Part shown: piece by piece, positions 8,217 through 17,751 of the stretch | How positions within the stretch are numbered: position 1 is the first letter of the stretch | Layout of the letters: every line of letters begins with the position of its first letter | Origin: Caenispirillum salinarum AK4 | Lineage (GTDB): Bacteria > Pseudomonadota > Alphaproteobacteria > Rhodospirillales > Rhodospirillaceae | Direction of reading: 5' to 3' | Length of the DNA stretch: 64,000 bases | NCBI RefSeq assembly: GCF_000315795.1 | Contig: NZ_ANHY01000022.1 | Coordinates: forward strand, 62,001 to 126,000 | Notes under the pieces: model-generated | What the model was told of the DNA's origin: nothing | What the model saw: only the letters and a program-made list of their open reading frames with translations | The model's database searches: none | Position numbers and translations under genes: made by a program

Positions 8217-9401
8217 TTATTCCAGCGTCTTCGCCGCGCGCTCCTGCATGGTGACCCGCACGATCTTGCCGTCGGACTCGTCGGTCAGCAGATAGACCGC
8301 ACCGTCCGGCCCCTCCGCCACGTCGCGGATGCGGGTGCCGAGATAGATACGCTCGTCGCCGACCACCCGCGCATCCGACAGCGTCAGCCGGGTGAGCGAC
8401 TCCGACGACAGTCCGCCCAGCAGCAGGTTGCCCGCCCAGTCGGCGATGCCGCCGCCCGTGCCGGTGTAGAAGGTCATGCCCGAGGGCGAGATGACCGGCG
8501 TCCAGTGGAAGACCGCATCCGCCAGGTCGGGGCGGGTGGACGGCGAGGGAATCGCCTGACCCTCGTAGTGGCGACCCCAGCTCACCAGCGGCCAGCCGTG
8601 GTTTTCCCCGGCGGCGGGAATGTTCAACTCGTCGCCGCCCAGCGGCCCCAGTTCCAGTTCCCACACCGCTCCGGTGTCGGGATGCACCGCCAGCCCCAGA
8701 ATGTTGCGGTGGCCGAAGGACCAGATGGCGGGTTCGGCATCCGTGCGGCCGACGAAGGGGTTGTCGGCGGGCACGCTGCCGTCCGGGTTGATGCGGATCA
8801 GCTTGCCCACGGTCGTCGACAGGTCCTGCACGCCGGCCTGCAGGAAGCGGTCGCCGGTGCCGATGAACAGCGTGCCGTCCGGCGCAAAGGCCAAGCGGCC
8901 GCCGAAGTCGCGCACGTCGGCCACCTTGGGCGCCTGGCGGAAGATCACCTCCACGTCCGAGACGCGGTCCTCGTGCAGCACGGCGCGGGCGACGTTCAGC
9001 CCGGCCTCCTGCGTCTCGTCGGCGTTGTTGCCCCAGGTGCCCGTGCCCTCGCCGGCTTCGCTGTAGGCGAAATAGATGCGGCGGTTGGCGGCGAACTCCG
9101 GGTCGAGCGCCAGCCCCAGCAGGCCGCCGTTGCCCTCGGCATAGATGGGCGGCAGGCCCGCGAGCGCCGGGCCTACCGTGCCGTCCATGGCGACCCGGCG
9201 CAGGCGGCCGGGGTGCTTTTCGGTGACCAGCATGTCGCCGTCCGGCAGAAAGACGACGCTCCACGGGTAATGCAGCTGGTCGGTCAGCACCTCCAGCCCC
9301 AGGGTGCCGTGAAAGGCGTCCACCGAATCGGGAAAAGCGTCGGCCGCGCGGGCGGCGGGCGCGACGAGAAGCATCAGGGCACCCAGCAACACGCCGCGCA
9401 T
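8217..9401 (-). CDS. PQQ-dependent aldose sugar dehydrogenase-like protein, exported
   Basis: A 394-residue protein of the soluble glucose/aldose sugar dehydrogenase family (YliI-like six-bladed beta-propeller). A signal peptide is visible (MRGVLLGALMLLVAPAARA, cleavage near residue 19). Family signatures follow: LHYPWSVVFLPDGDMLVTEK, GLLGLALDPEFAANRRIYFA, FGHRNILGLAVHPDTG and the HxGW-type ENHGWPLVSWG. Family members oxidise sugars in the periplasm with PQQ. No PQQ synthesis gene lies in the window. The ATG at 9401 has a GGAGGT ribosome-binding site. It is followed on the same strand by the GGDEF gene after 114 bases. Confidence 0.88.
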   Translation of the reverse strand: MRGVLLGALMLLVAPAARAADAFPDSVDAFHGTLGLEVLTDQLHYPWSVVFLPDGDMLVTEKHPGRLRRVAMDGTVGPALAGLPPIYAEGNGGLLGLALDPEFAANRRIYFAYSEAGEGTGTWGNNADETQEAGLNVARAVLHEDRVSDVEVIFRQAPKVADVRDFGGRLAFAPDGTLFIGTGDRFLQAGVQDLSTTVGKLIRINPDGSVPADNPFVGRTDAEPAIWSFGHRNILGLAVHPDTGAVWELELGPLGGDELNIPAAGENHGWPLVSWGRHYEGQAIPSPSTRPDLADAVFHWTPVISPSGMTFYTGTGGGIADWAGNLLLGGLSSESLTRLTLSDARVVGDERIYLGTRIRDVAEGPDGAVYLLTDESDGKIVRVTMQERAAKTLE

Positions 9402-9471
9402 GAACGGACCTCCGGCCGAAGAAAGCGCCGAGTATGCCCGAACCGCACCGGCCGGCAAGATGCCTTGCGCG

Positions 9472-12201
9472 CTACAGCATCCCTTTCAGGCGATAGAGCT
9501 GCTCCAGCGCCTCGCGCGGGGTCAGGCTGTCGGGGTCCATGTCCTTTAGCGCCTCCTCCACCGGCGAGGGCGGCGGCGGCTCGGCGGCGGCCTGCTTCTT
9601 CGGCTCCGGCCGGGCGGCCATGGCGGCGAACAGGGGCAGGTCGTCGGCCAGCCTGGTGATGGCCGAGGACTGCTCGCCCGACTCAAGCGTCTCCAGCACC
9701 TCTTCGGCGCGCGCGATCACTGCCGGCGGCAGGCCCGCGAGCCGGGCGACGTGGATGCCGTAGGAACGGTCGGCGGCCCCGGCGGCGACCTCGTGCAGAA
9801 ACACCACCTCCCCCTGCCATTCCTTCACCCGCATGGAGTGGCAGGACAGCCGCTTGAGCCGCGCCGTCAGCGCCGTCAGCTCGTGGTAATGGGTGGCGAA
9901 CAGGGCGCGGCAGCGGTTGGCCTCGTGCAGGTTCTCCACGGTCGCCCAGGCGATGGACAGGCCGTCGAAGGTGGCCGTGCCGCGCCCGATCTCGTCCAGG
10001 ATCACCAGCGAGCGTTCCGTCGCCTGGTTCAGGATGGCGGCGGTTTCCACCATCTCCACCATGAAGGTCGACCGCCCGCGCGCGAGATCATCCGCTGCAC
10101 CGACGCGGGAGAACAGGCGGTCGACCACGCCGATGCGCGCGCTTTCCGCCGGGACGAAGGCGCCCATCTGCGCCAGGATGGCGATCAGCGCATTCTGGCG
10201 CAGGAAGGTGGACTTGCCCGCCATGTTGGGGCCGGTGATAAGCCACAGGCGCTGCTCGGGCGACAGGTCGCAATCGTTGGCGACGAAGGGGCCGTCGCCG
10301 GCCCGCTCCAGCGCCGCCTCCACCACCGGATGCCGGCCGCCGCGGATGTCAAACGCCGTCCCCTGCTCCACCACGGGGCGGACGTAGCGGCGGTCGACGG
10401 CCAGTTCCGCCAGCCCCGCCGTCACGTCCAGTTCCGCCAGGGCGGCGGCGGCGTCGGCGATCTCCTGCCCGCGCGCCAGAACCTCCTTCACCAAATCGGC
10501 GAAGAGTTCCAGTTCCAGGGCCAGCGCCTTGTCGGCCGCGCCCCGGATCTTGTCTTCCAGTTCCGACAGCTCGACCGTGGAGAAGCGCACGGCGTTCGCC
10601 ATGGTCTGGCGGTGGAGGAAGGGGCCTTCCTTGTCGGCCAGCAGCTTGTCGCCCTGCTTGGCCGGGACCTCCAGGAAGTAGCCGAGCACGTTGTTGTGCT
10701 TGACCTTGAGGGAGGCAATACCCGTCTGCTCGATATAGGTCGCCTGAAGCCCTGCGATCAGGCGCTTGCTCTCGTCGCGCAGCGTGCGCAACTCGTCCAG
10801 CTGCGGATGATAGCCGGGCGCGATGAACCCGCCGTCGCGGGCGAGCATGGGCAGGTCGGTGTCCAGCGCGCGGGCCAGCCGCTCCACCAGCACGTCATGC
10901 CGGCCCAGCCGCTCGCACACCGCCGACAGCGCCTTGGGCACGGCGGCGAGCCCGCTTTCCGTGATGGCGACGCGCAGGCCCGGCACCTGATCCAGCGCAT
11001 CGCGCACGTTCGCCAGGTCGCGCGGGCCGCCGCGGCCGAGCGACAGGCGCGACAGGGCGCGCTCCACGTCGGGGCACCGCTTCAGGCGCTCGCGCACGTC
11101 CTCGCGCACGGTCGGGGCCTCGACGAAGAACTGCACGGCGTCCAGGCGGGCGTCGATCTCGGCGGGCTCGGTCAGCGGTGCCGACAGATGCGCGGCCAAC
11201 AGGCGCGCGCCGGCGCCGGTGACCGTGCGGTCGATGACCTGGAGCAGCGATCCCTTGCGCTCGCCGGTCAGTGTCTCGGCCAACTCTAGGTTCCGGCGGG
11301 TGGCGGCGTCGATCTCCATGGCCGCGCCCTCGCCCATGCGCCTGAGCGCGCCGATGCGGGGCAGCTTGCCCTTCTGGGTCAGTTCCACGTAATCGACCAG
11401 CGTGCCGGCCGCCGCCACTTCCGCCCGCGAGAAGCCGCCGAAGGCGTCCAGCGCCTGCACGCCGTAGAGCGCCTGGAGACGCTTGCCGGCGTTGGTGCTG
11501 TCGAACCGCGCGGACGGCAGGGGCGACAGGCGGTCGCGGTATTCGGTGAAGACCTCGAACAGGCTTTCCTTCTGGAGCAGCCGGTCGGGCGCCAGAAGCT
11601 CGCCGGGTGCCAGGCGGGCGAGCGCATGAGTCAGGTTGCGCTCCTCCACCGGCTGGCAGGTGAACGCGCCGGTCGACACATCCAGCCACGCCAGCCCCAG
11701 CCCGCCGCCGGCATCGGCCACGGCGGCCAGGTAGTTGTGGCGGCGGCTGTCCAGCAGGCTGTCTTCGGTGATGGTGCCCGGCGTGACGATGCGCACCGCC
11801 TCGCGCCGGACCAGGGCCTTGCCGCCGCGCTTTTTCGCTTCCGCCGGGTCCTCCATCTGCTCGCAGACGGCAACCTTGAAGCCCTTGCGGATCAGCTTCG
11901 CCAGGTAGGCCTCGTGGGAATGCACCGGCACGCCGCACATGGGAATATCCTCGCCGGCGTGCTTGCCGCGCTTGGTCAGCGCGATGTCCAGCGCCTCGGC
12001 GGCCTTGACGGCATCGTCGAAGAACAGCTCGTAGAAGTCGCCCATGCGGTAGAAAAGTATGCAGTCCGCATGCTCGCGCTTGATGGACAGGTACTGCGCC
12101 ATCATGGGCGTGGCGCCGGAGTCATCCGGGACGGATGCGGACGTGGCATCGGGGCCGGCAGGGGCTTCGGTTTCGACGGCGGTGGCAAGGTTCGGCGTCA
12201 C
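9472..12201 (-). CDS. mutS: DNA mismatch repair protein MutS
   Basis: MutS recognises mismatches and, with MutL, starts repair. The 909-residue protein has every domain: the mismatch-reading N-terminal domain with the Phe-x-Glu motif in [11 protein letters not shown], connector, core and clamp domains, and the ABC-type ATPase with Walker [16 protein letters not shown] (about residue 657), Walker [18 protein letters not shown] and FATHYHEL. The C-terminal helix-turn-helix end is present ([17 protein letters not shown]). The start is GTG at 12201, with CGGAG upstream; no ATG lies nearby. The N-terminal extension of about 30 residues is low-complexity and poorly conserved. Confidence 0.97.
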   Translation of the reverse strand: MTPNLATAVETEAPAGPDATSASVPDDSGATPMMAQYLSIKREHADCILFYRMGDFYELFFDDAVKAAEALDIALTKRGKHAGEDIPMCGVPVHSHEAYLAKLIRKGFKVAVCEQMEDPAEAKKRGGKALVRREAVRIVTPGTITEDSLLDSRRHNYLAAVADAGGGLGLAWLDVSTGAFTCQPVEERNLTHALARLAPGELLAPDRLLQKESLFEVFTEYRDRLSPLPSARFDSTNAGKRLQALYGVQALDAFGGFSRAEVAAAGTLVDYVELTQKGKLPRIGALRRMGEGAAMEIDAATRRNLELAETLTGERKGSLLQVIDRTVTGAGARLLAAHLSAPLTEPAEIDARLDAVQFFVEAPTVREDVRERLKRCPDVERALSRLSLGRGGPRDLANVRDALDQVPGLRVAITESGLAAVPKALSAVCERLGRHDVLVERLARALDTDLPMLARDGGFIAPGYHPQLDELRTLRDESKRLIAGLQATYIEQTGIASLKVKHNNVLGYFLEVPAKQGDKLLADKEGPFLHRQTMANAVRFSTVELSELEDKIRGAADKALALELELFADLVKEVLARGQEIADAAAALAELDVTAGLAELAVDRRYVRPVVEQGTAFDIRGGRHPVVEAALERAGDGPFVANDCDLSPEQRLWLITGPNMAGKSTFLRQNALIAILAQMGAFVPAESARIGVVDRLFSRVGAADDLARGRSTFMVEMVETAAILNQATERSLVILDEIGRGTATFDGLSIAWATVENLHEANRCRALFATHYHELTALTARLKRLSCHSMRVKEWQGEVVFLHEVAAGAADRSYGIHVARLAGLPPAVIARAEEVLETLESGEQSSAITRLADDLPLFAAMAARPEPKKQAAAEPPPPSPVEEALKDMDPDSLTPREALEQLYRLKGML

Positions 12202-12351
12202 GGGCTTGTCGACTCCGGGAATCCTGTGGGCGATCAGCGTGGAAAGCAGCCCTTATACCCTCACGCGGGGCTATGCATGAAGGGCCCTCTGCGGCACAAT
12301 GCGAGGACGCACTTTTCTTGCGCAAACCACTGCCACACGGGAACAAGTCCT

Positions 12352-12867
12352 TTGTCCGACACAAATCCCGCGCCGACGATCAAACGCGAGGTCGTCGGCC
12401 TGTTCGCCGACCGCGCCGACCTGGAAGGCGCCATCAAGGACCTGCAGGCCGCCGGGTTCGACCGCACCGACCTGTCGCTGCTGACCAGCCACGAGTCCAT
12501 CGACGTGGGCGACGCGAAGTCCGACCTGAGCTTGCGCGAGCGCCTGCTGCCGCTGCTGACCGAATGGCGCTACGAGGTGCCGCTGGTGGGGGCGGGCCTC
12601 ATCGCCGTCGCCTCGGGCCCGACGGGGGCCGCCATCGCCGCGCTGGTGGGCGCCGGCGTGGGCGTCGCCGCCGTGCGCGACCTGGTGAACGAGGTCACCA
12701 GCCTGCCCGACACCGAGGAGTTCGCCCGCGAACTGGAGGCCGGCGCGGTGGCGCTGTGGGTCTACGTGGGCGACAACCCCGCCTTCGAGTCCAAGGCGCG
12801 CGAGGTCCTGCGCCAGCACAACGCCAGCAACATCCACTTGCACGAGGGCGAGGCAAAGACGGACTGA
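12352..12867 (+). CDS. YflT/GsiB-like stress-domain protein with glycine-rich membrane hairpin
   Basis: A 171-residue protein whose N-terminus (EVVGLFADRADLEGAIKDLQ, then GFDRTDLSLL) resembles the YflT/general-stress-protein 17M module, which is an alpha/beta fold. The middle (about residues 75-110) is hydrophobic and rich in Gly and Ala, and could form a membrane hairpin. The C-terminal part ends in a charged, His-containing tail. The function is unknown. The start is uncertain: a TTG at 12352 has GGGA nine bases upstream and sits just before the conserved part; an ATG at 12275 would add residues that do not look coding. The gene diverges from mutS and is followed by a hairpin. Confidence 0.7.
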   Translation: MSDTNPAPTIKREVVGLFADRADLEGAIKDLQAAGFDRTDLSLLTSHESIDVGDAKSDLSLRERLLPLLTEWRYEVPLVGAGLIAVASGPTGAAIAALVGAGVGVAAVRDLVNEVTSLPDTEEFARELEAGAVALWVYVGDNPAFESKAREVLRQHNASNIHLHEGEAKTD

Positions 12868-12914
12868 CGTCCGCCGCGCCCTCCTCACCTTCAGCACCAT
12901 CGGTTTGAACACGC

Positions 12915-12949
12915 GGCGCGGCATCCGGGACGATCCCCGGAGCCGCGCC
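12915..12949 (+). terminator. Hairpin between the YflT-like gene and maeB
   Basis: GGCGCGGC (12915-12922) pairs with GCCGCGCC (12942-12949), with additional CCGGG/CCCGG pairing inside. The run after it is TTAT, so it is a probable but not strong terminator; it lies just upstream of the maeB ribosome-binding region. Confidence 0.5.
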
Positions 12950-12972
12950 TTATCGGGGAAACGGTCCGTATC

Positions 12973-15255
12973 ATGTCCGACGACTCAACCAGCAAGCAAA
13001 GCCGCAAGAACATCGAACACGAAAGCCTGCTGATGCACGCCTCCGGGCGGCCGGGCAAGATCGAGATCACGCCGACCAAGCCGCTGACCACCCAGCGCGA
13101 CCTGTCGCTCGCCTATTCCCCGGGCGTCGCCGCTCCCTGCAAGGAAATCGCCCGCGACGCCACGCTGGCCTACGACTACACGGCCAAGGGGAACCTCGTG
13201 GCCGTCATCTCCAACGGCACCGCCGTCCTGGGCCTGGGCGACCTGGGCGCCCTTGCCAGCAAGCCAGTGATGGAGGGCAAGGCCGTCCTGTTCAAGAAGT
13301 TCGCCGACGTCGACGGCATCGACCTGGAGGTCGACACCCGCGACGTGGACGAGTTCATCAACTGCGTGCGCTTCCTGGGCCCCTCGTTCGGCGGCATCAA
13401 TCTTGAGGACATCAAGGCGCCCGAATGCTTCATCATCGAGCAGCAACTGCGCGAGATGATGGACATTCCCGTCTTCCACGACGACCAGCACGGCACGGCC
13501 ATCATCGCCGCCGCCGGCCTGATCAACGCGCTGGAAATGACCGGCCGCGACATCGCCGAGACCCGCCTTGTCGTCAACGGCGCCGGCGCGGCGGCGATCG
13601 CCTGCGTGGAGCTGGTCAAGGCCATGGGCGTGCCGCACGACAACGTCATCCTGTGCGACACCAAGGGCGTCATCCACAAGGACCGCGACAACCTGAACCA
13701 GTGGAAGAGCGCCCACGCCATCGAGACCGACAAGCGCACGCTGGAAGAGGCCATGGAAGGCGCCGACGTCTTCTTCGGCCTGTCGGTCAAGGGCGCGGTG
13801 ACGCCGGAGATGGTCGCCGGCATGGCGAAGAACCCTATCATCTTCGCCATGGCCAACCCCGACCCCGAGATCACCCCGGAAGAGGTCGCGACGGTGCGTT
13901 CCGACGCCATCATGGCGACGGGCCGGTCGGACTATCCCAACCAGATCAACAACGTGCTGGGCTTCCCCTACATCTTCCGGGGCGCCCTGGACGTGCGGGC
14001 GACGACCATCAACGAGGCCATGAAGATCGCCGCCGCCAAGGCCATCGCCAGCCTGGCGCGCGAGGACGTGCCCGACGAGGTGGCCGCCGCCTATTCGGGC
14101 CGCAAGCTGCGGTTCGGGCCGGAATACATCATCCCCGTGCCCTTCGACCCGCGCCTGATCTACACCATTCCGCCCTATGTGGCGCAGGCGGCCATGGACA
14201 CGGGCGTGGCGCAGCGCCCCATCATCGACATCGACGGCTACAAGCACGAACTGTCCGCCCGCCTCGATCCCACCGCCGCCAGCCTGCAGGCCATCGCGGA
14301 AGAGGTTTCGGCCAACCCGCAGCGGGTGGTGTTCGCCGAGGGCGAGGAGGAAAAGTCCATCCGTGCCGCGCTCGCCTACCGCAACGCCGGCTACGGCCAG
14401 GCCATCCTGGTGGGCCGCGAGGAGATCATTCACGACACCCTCAAGCAGCTGGGCCTGTCGGGCGCGGCGCAGGGGCTGGAGATCGTCAACGCCCGGCTGT
14501 CGGACCGCAACACGCTCTACACGGAGTACCTCTACAAGCGCCTGCAGCGGAAGGGCGCGCTGTACCGCGACGCCCAGCGCATGGTGAACCAGGACCGCAA
14601 CATCTTCGCCGCGCTGATGGTGGCGCTGGGCGATGCCGATGCCATGGTCACCGGCCTGACGCGCAGCTACTACCAGGCCTTCACCGAGATTCAGCGCGTC
14701 ATCGACCCCGATGAGCAGAGCCTGGTGTTCGGCCTGACCGTCGTGGTGGCGCGCGGGCGCACGGTGTTCATCGCCGACACCACCGTGCACGAGACGCCGA
14801 CGCCGACCCAACTGGCCGACATTGCCGTGCAGACCTCGGAAAAGGCGCGCCAGATGGGGCACGAGCCGCGCGTGGCGCTGCTGTCGTACTCCAACTTCGG
14901 CAACCCCGAGGGCGAGGTTCCGGGCCATGTCCGGCTGGCCGTCGCCGAACTGGACCGCCGCGGCGTGGACTTCGAGTACGACGGCGAGATGGGCGCCGAC
15001 ACGGCCATGGATGCCGAGCTTCAGGAGAAGTATCCGTTCTGCCGCCTGTCGGGTCCGGCCAACGTGCTGCTGATGCCGGGGCTGCATTCGGCCAACATCT
15101 CCTACAAGCTGTTGCAGAAGCTGGGCGGCGGGACGGTCATCGGGCCGGTGCTCATGGGCCTGTCCAAGCCCGCGCAGATCGTCAACATGGACGCCACCGT
15201 TTCCGACATGGTGCACATGGCGGTGCTGGCCGCCCATGACGCGCTGAAACGGTGA
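12973..15255 (+). CDS. maeB: NADP-dependent malic enzyme with phosphotransacetylase-like domain
   Basis: MaeB decarboxylates malate to pyruvate with NADP, linking the TCA cycle to gluconeogenic and NADPH-producing routes. The 760-residue length is typical of the large bacterial form. The malic enzyme N-terminal domain (about 15-160; LAYSPGVAAPCKEIA, VFHDDQHGTAII) and NAD-binding domain (about 165-400; LVVNGAGAAAIACVELVKAMG, FAMANPDPEITPEE) are followed by a phosphate acetyl/butyryltransferase-like domain (about 435-755; RVVFAEGEEEKSIRAALAYR, GPVLMGLSKPAQI). The C-terminal domain in this family is thought to be regulatory. phoR overlaps its stop through GTGA. Confidence 0.96.
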   Translation: MSDDSTSKQSRKNIEHESLLMHASGRPGKIEITPTKPLTTQRDLSLAYSPGVAAPCKEIARDATLAYDYTAKGNLVAVISNGTAVLGLGDLGALASKPVMEGKAVLFKKFADVDGIDLEVDTRDVDEFINCVRFLGPSFGGINLEDIKAPECFIIEQQLREMMDIPVFHDDQHGTAIIAAAGLINALEMTGRDIAETRLVVNGAGAAAIACVELVKAMGVPHDNVILCDTKGVIHKDRDNLNQWKSAHAIETDKRTLEEAMEGADVFFGLSVKGAVTPEMVAGMAKNPIIFAMANPDPEITPEEVATVRSDAIMATGRSDYPNQINNVLGFPYIFRGALDVRATTINEAMKIAAAKAIASLAREDVPDEVAAAYSGRKLRFGPEYIIPVPFDPRLIYTIPPYVAQAAMDTGVAQRPIIDIDGYKHELSARLDPTAASLQAIAEEVSANPQRVVFAEGEEEKSIRAALAYRNAGYGQAILVGREEIIHDTLKQLGLSGAAQGLEIVNARLSDRNTLYTEYLYKRLQRKGALYRDAQRMVNQDRNIFAALMVALGDADAMVTGLTRSYYQAFTEIQRVIDPDEQSLVFGLTVVVARGRTVFIADTTVHETPTPTQLADIAVQTSEKARQMGHEPRVALLSYSNFGNPEGEVPGHVRLAVAELDRRGVDFEYDGEMGADTAMDAELQEKYPFCRLSGPANVLLMPGLHSANISYKLLQKLGGGTVIGPVLMGLSKPAQIVNMDATVSDMVHMAVLAAHDALKR

Positions 15256-16904
15256 GGCCGGACCATCCTCCGGCGCCCGCGCGGGTGCCGGACGCGGGCG
15301 GCGGCGGCGACCGGGCTCCGGCGTCCGGGCCGACGGCCGCGCTCCCGCACGAGGGAAAGGCCGCGCTCCCGCACGAGGGAAAGGCCGCGCCCCCGCAAGA
15401 GGAAGAGGACGCCAGCGGCGAACCGACCGTCATGCAGATGCCCGACCAGCCGCCAGCCCGCCGCGCGCCCGCCCCCTTCGGCCGGGTCGTGAAGCTGTCG
15501 GTACTGCTGTGCACGCCGTCGGCGCTGGCGTTCATCCTGATGGTCGTTTCGGGGCAGCTGACGGTCGTGCCGGCCGTGGGCTACGGGCTGATGGTGTTCG
15601 CCGGCTCGATGCTGCTGGTGCGGCTGTTCGCCGGCGACATCTATTCCGCCGTCAACTACATCCGCCGCCTGGTGGCCGAGGGCACCGCCGCGCCGCCGCC
15701 CGCGCCGCCCATGCACTGGTCGGACGCCGCCCGCGAAACCACGGCCGCCGCGGCCCAGCTCGCGCGGCACTGGGGCGGGCGCTGGGACCGGGCGGAAGCC
15801 TCGGCGCGGGCGACGGAAAGCGTGCTCGACAGCCTGCCGCAACCGCTGTTCATGATCGACGAGGAACGCCGGGTGACCTGGGCCAACCTGGCGGCGCGCC
15901 GCTTCACCGGCCGCGAGCCGCGCGAGGCCAACCTGGCGACGGTCATCCGCGCCCCGGACGTGCTGGAAGCCGTGGCCGCGGTGCTGACCGGCGGGGTGGG
16001 GCGCCAGCTTCAGCACACCACCTCGGGCCCGACGGCGCGCACCTTCACCCTGGTGGTCGAGCCGCTGGCCGGCCCGGCGATGAACGGCGCGCGGGTTCTG
16101 ATGATCCTGCACGACATCACGGCCCTGGTGCGCATGGAGGAAATGCGCGCCGACTTCGTCGCCAACGCCAGCCACGAACTGCGCACGCCGCTCGCCAGCC
16201 TCGTGGGCTTCATCGAGACCCTGCGCGGCCCGGCCAAGGACGACGCGGAGGCGCATGAGCGGTTCCTGGCCATCATGCAGGCCCAGGCCGAGCGCATGTC
16301 GCGGCTGATCGAGGACCTGCTCAGCCTTTCGCGCATCGAGCTGCACGAGCACACGCCGCCCACCGGCACCGCCGACGTCCGAGACATCGTCGAGCGCGTG
16401 GCCGAGGGGCTGGAGCCGCAGGCGGCCAAGCGGTCCATGCGCATCGACATCCGCATGGCCGACGACCTGCCCAGCGTTCCCGGCGAGCCCAACGAGCTGA
16501 GCCAGGTCTTCCAGAACCTGCTCGCCAACGCCCTGAAATACGGGCACGGCGAAACGGCGGTGGACGTCACCGCCGTTCCCGTGCCGCGCGGCCCCGCATC
16601 CATGCCCGCCGCAAGCCGGGGGCCGTGCCTGCGGGTGTCGGTGCGCGACCGGGGCGACGGCATCCCGAAAGAGCATCTTCCCCGCCTGACGGAACGTTTC
16701 TACCGCGTCGACACCGCGCGCTCGCGGCAATTGGGCGGCACGGGGCTGGGCCTTGCCATCGTCAAGCACATCGTCGCGCGCCACAGGGGCGCCCTGACCA
16801 TCGAAAGCACCGTCGGCGAAGGGTCGACGTTCACCGTCTATCTGCCCCTGTCGCCGCCGCCGGTGCCGGTGCCGGAAATCCCAAGCCGTGGCGATAAAGT
16901 TTAA
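15252..16904 (+). CDS. phoR: PhoR-type membrane sensor histidine kinase
   Basis: A 550-residue kinase: two hydrophobic segments (about residues 78-135), PAS (about 190-290, LPQPLFMIDEERRVTWAN), HisKA with the phosphorylated His in NASHELRTPLASLVGF, and HATPase_c with N box (FQNLLANALKYG), DRGDGIPKEHLPRLTERFYR and GGTGLGLAIVKHI. The layout and the following phoU identify it as the phosphate-limitation sensor. The start is ambiguous. GTG at 15252 overlaps the maeB stop and yields about 60 proline- and alanine-rich residues with an in-frame 24-base tandem repeat; the third positions there are GC-rich as in real genes. ATG at 15432 would start 20 residues before the first membrane segment. Confidence 0.88.
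   Translation: MRPDHPPAPARVPDAGGGGDRAPASGPTAALPHEGKAALPHEGKAAPPQEEEDASGEPTVMQMPDQPPARRAPAPFGRVVKLSVLLCTPSALAFILMVVSGQLTVVPAVGYGLMVFAGSMLLVRLFAGDIYSAVNYIRRLVAEGTAAPPPAPPMHWSDAARETTAAAAQLARHWGGRWDRAEASARATESVLDSLPQPLFMIDEERRVTWANLAARRFTGREPREANLATVIRAPDVLEAVAAVLTGGVGRQLQHTTSGPTARTFTLVVEPLAGPAMNGARVLMILHDITALVRMEEMRADFVANASHELRTPLASLVGFIETLRGPAKDDAEAHERFLAIMQAQAERMSRLIEDLLSLSRIELHEHTPPTGTADVRDIVERVAEGLEPQAAKRSMRIDIRMADDLPSVPGEPNELSQVFQNLLANALKYGHGETAVDVTAVPVPRGPASMPAASRGPCLRVSVRDRGDGIPKEHLPRLTERFYRVDTARSRQLGGTGLGLAIVKHIVARHRGALTIESTVGEGSTFTVYLPLSPPPVPVPEIPSRGDKV
15335..15402 (+). repeat. 24-base in-frame tandem repeat near the start of phoR
   Basis: Two exact 24-base units (15335-15358 and 15359-15382) and a diverged partial third copy. 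In the phoR frame each unit encodes eight residues, giving ALPHEGKA twice and then APPQEEE. The repeat keeps the frame, which supports translation but could also be a replication-slippage product in a leader. Confidence 0.75.
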
Positions 16905-16908
16905 CTTT
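16896..16908. promoter_or_regulatory. AT-rich palindrome over the phoR stop codon
   Basis: AAAGTTTAACTTT is a perfect inverted repeat (6+1+6) that includes the phoR TAA. It stands out against the GC-rich surroundings and lies about 95 bases before phoU. A role as an operator or promoter element for phoU is only inferred; no clear CTGTCAT-type Pho box was recognised nearby. Confidence 0.3.
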
Positions 16909-17001
16909 CGTGACCGTGGATTTACGGTAAATGTAAAACCAGATGAAACAGGCCGCCCCTAGAGCGGCCCAGGTCCTGTTCTCCAGGGGAGATGTCCCGG
17001 A

Positions 17002-17730
17002 ATGCCCGTTGGTGACCCGCATACCGTCCGCGCCTTCGACGAGGAACTCGCGCGCCTGAACGAACACATCGCCCGCATGGGCGGCTTGGCCGAGACGCAA
17101 TTGGCCGACGCCCTGCAGTCCATCCTCGACGGCGACGAGGAGAAGGCCAAGCGGGTGATCGAGGACGACACGCAGGTGGACGACGTCCACATGCAGGTGG
17201 AGGAAGAGGCCATCCGCATGCTGGCCCTGCGCCAGCCGGTGGCCGACGACCTGCGCACCATCATCCAGTCCTTGAAGGCCGCCTCGACGCTGGAGCGCAT
17301 CGCAGACCACGCGGCATCCACCGCCAAGCGCGTCCACGTGCTGCACGAAGGGCCGGCCGTGCCGCCGGTCAAGTCGGCCGTGCGCATGGGCTGGCTGGTG
17401 CTCGACATGCTCAAGCAGGCCGTCGATGCCCTGCTGCGCCGCGACATCGAGCGCGCGGTCGAGGTGTGGAACCGCGACAGCGAGGTGGACGACTTCTACT
17501 CCAGCCTGTTCCGCGAACTGCTGACCTACATGATGGAGGACACGCGCAACATCACGCCGTGCACCCATCTGCTGTTCGTCGCCAAGAACCTGGAGCGCAT
17601 CGGCGACCAGGCCACCAACCTGGCGGAAATGACCTACTACATGGTCACCGGCAAGCAGCTGGAGGGCGAACGCCCGAAAAGCGACACCTCCAGCTTCACC
17701 ATCGTCGAGCCCAAGCACTACGAAGGCTGA
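17002..17730 (+). CDS. phoU: Phosphate signalling protein PhoU
   Basis: PhoU links the Pst phosphate transporter to the PhoR kinase and restrains the Pho response when phosphate is plentiful. The 242-residue protein has the two three-helix bundles of the family with E/DxxxD metal-binding patterns: first copy HTVRAFDEELARLNEHIARM through LRTIIQSLKAASTLERIADH, second copy AVEVWNRDSEVDDFYSSLF through FVAKNLERIGDQATNLAE. The ATG at 17002 follows a GGGGAGA ribosome-binding site. The usual pstSCAB and phoB genes are not between or beside phoR and phoU in this window. Confidence 0.95.
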   Translation: MPVGDPHTVRAFDEELARLNEHIARMGGLAETQLADALQSILDGDEEKAKRVIEDDTQVDDVHMQVEEEAIRMLALRQPVADDLRTIIQSLKAASTLERIADHAASTAKRVHVLHEGPAVPPVKSAVRMGWLVLDMLKQAVDALLRRDIERAVEVWNRDSEVDDFYSSLFRELLTYMMEDTRNITPCTHLLFVAKNLERIGDQATNLAEMTYYMVTGKQLEGERPKSDTSSFTIVEPKHYEG

Positions 17731-17751
17731 GACGCCGCCGTCAGCCGCCGG

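Noticed and set aside
12275-12351. An N-terminal extension of the YflT-like protein from ATG 12275
   Set aside because: The extra residues are Cys/His-rich and unlike the family, the third-position bias is lost, and no ribosome-binding site precedes the ATG.
16905-17001. Pho box upstream of phoU
   Set aside because: No pair of CTGTCAT-like half sites could be recognised; only a generic AT-rich stretch is visible.
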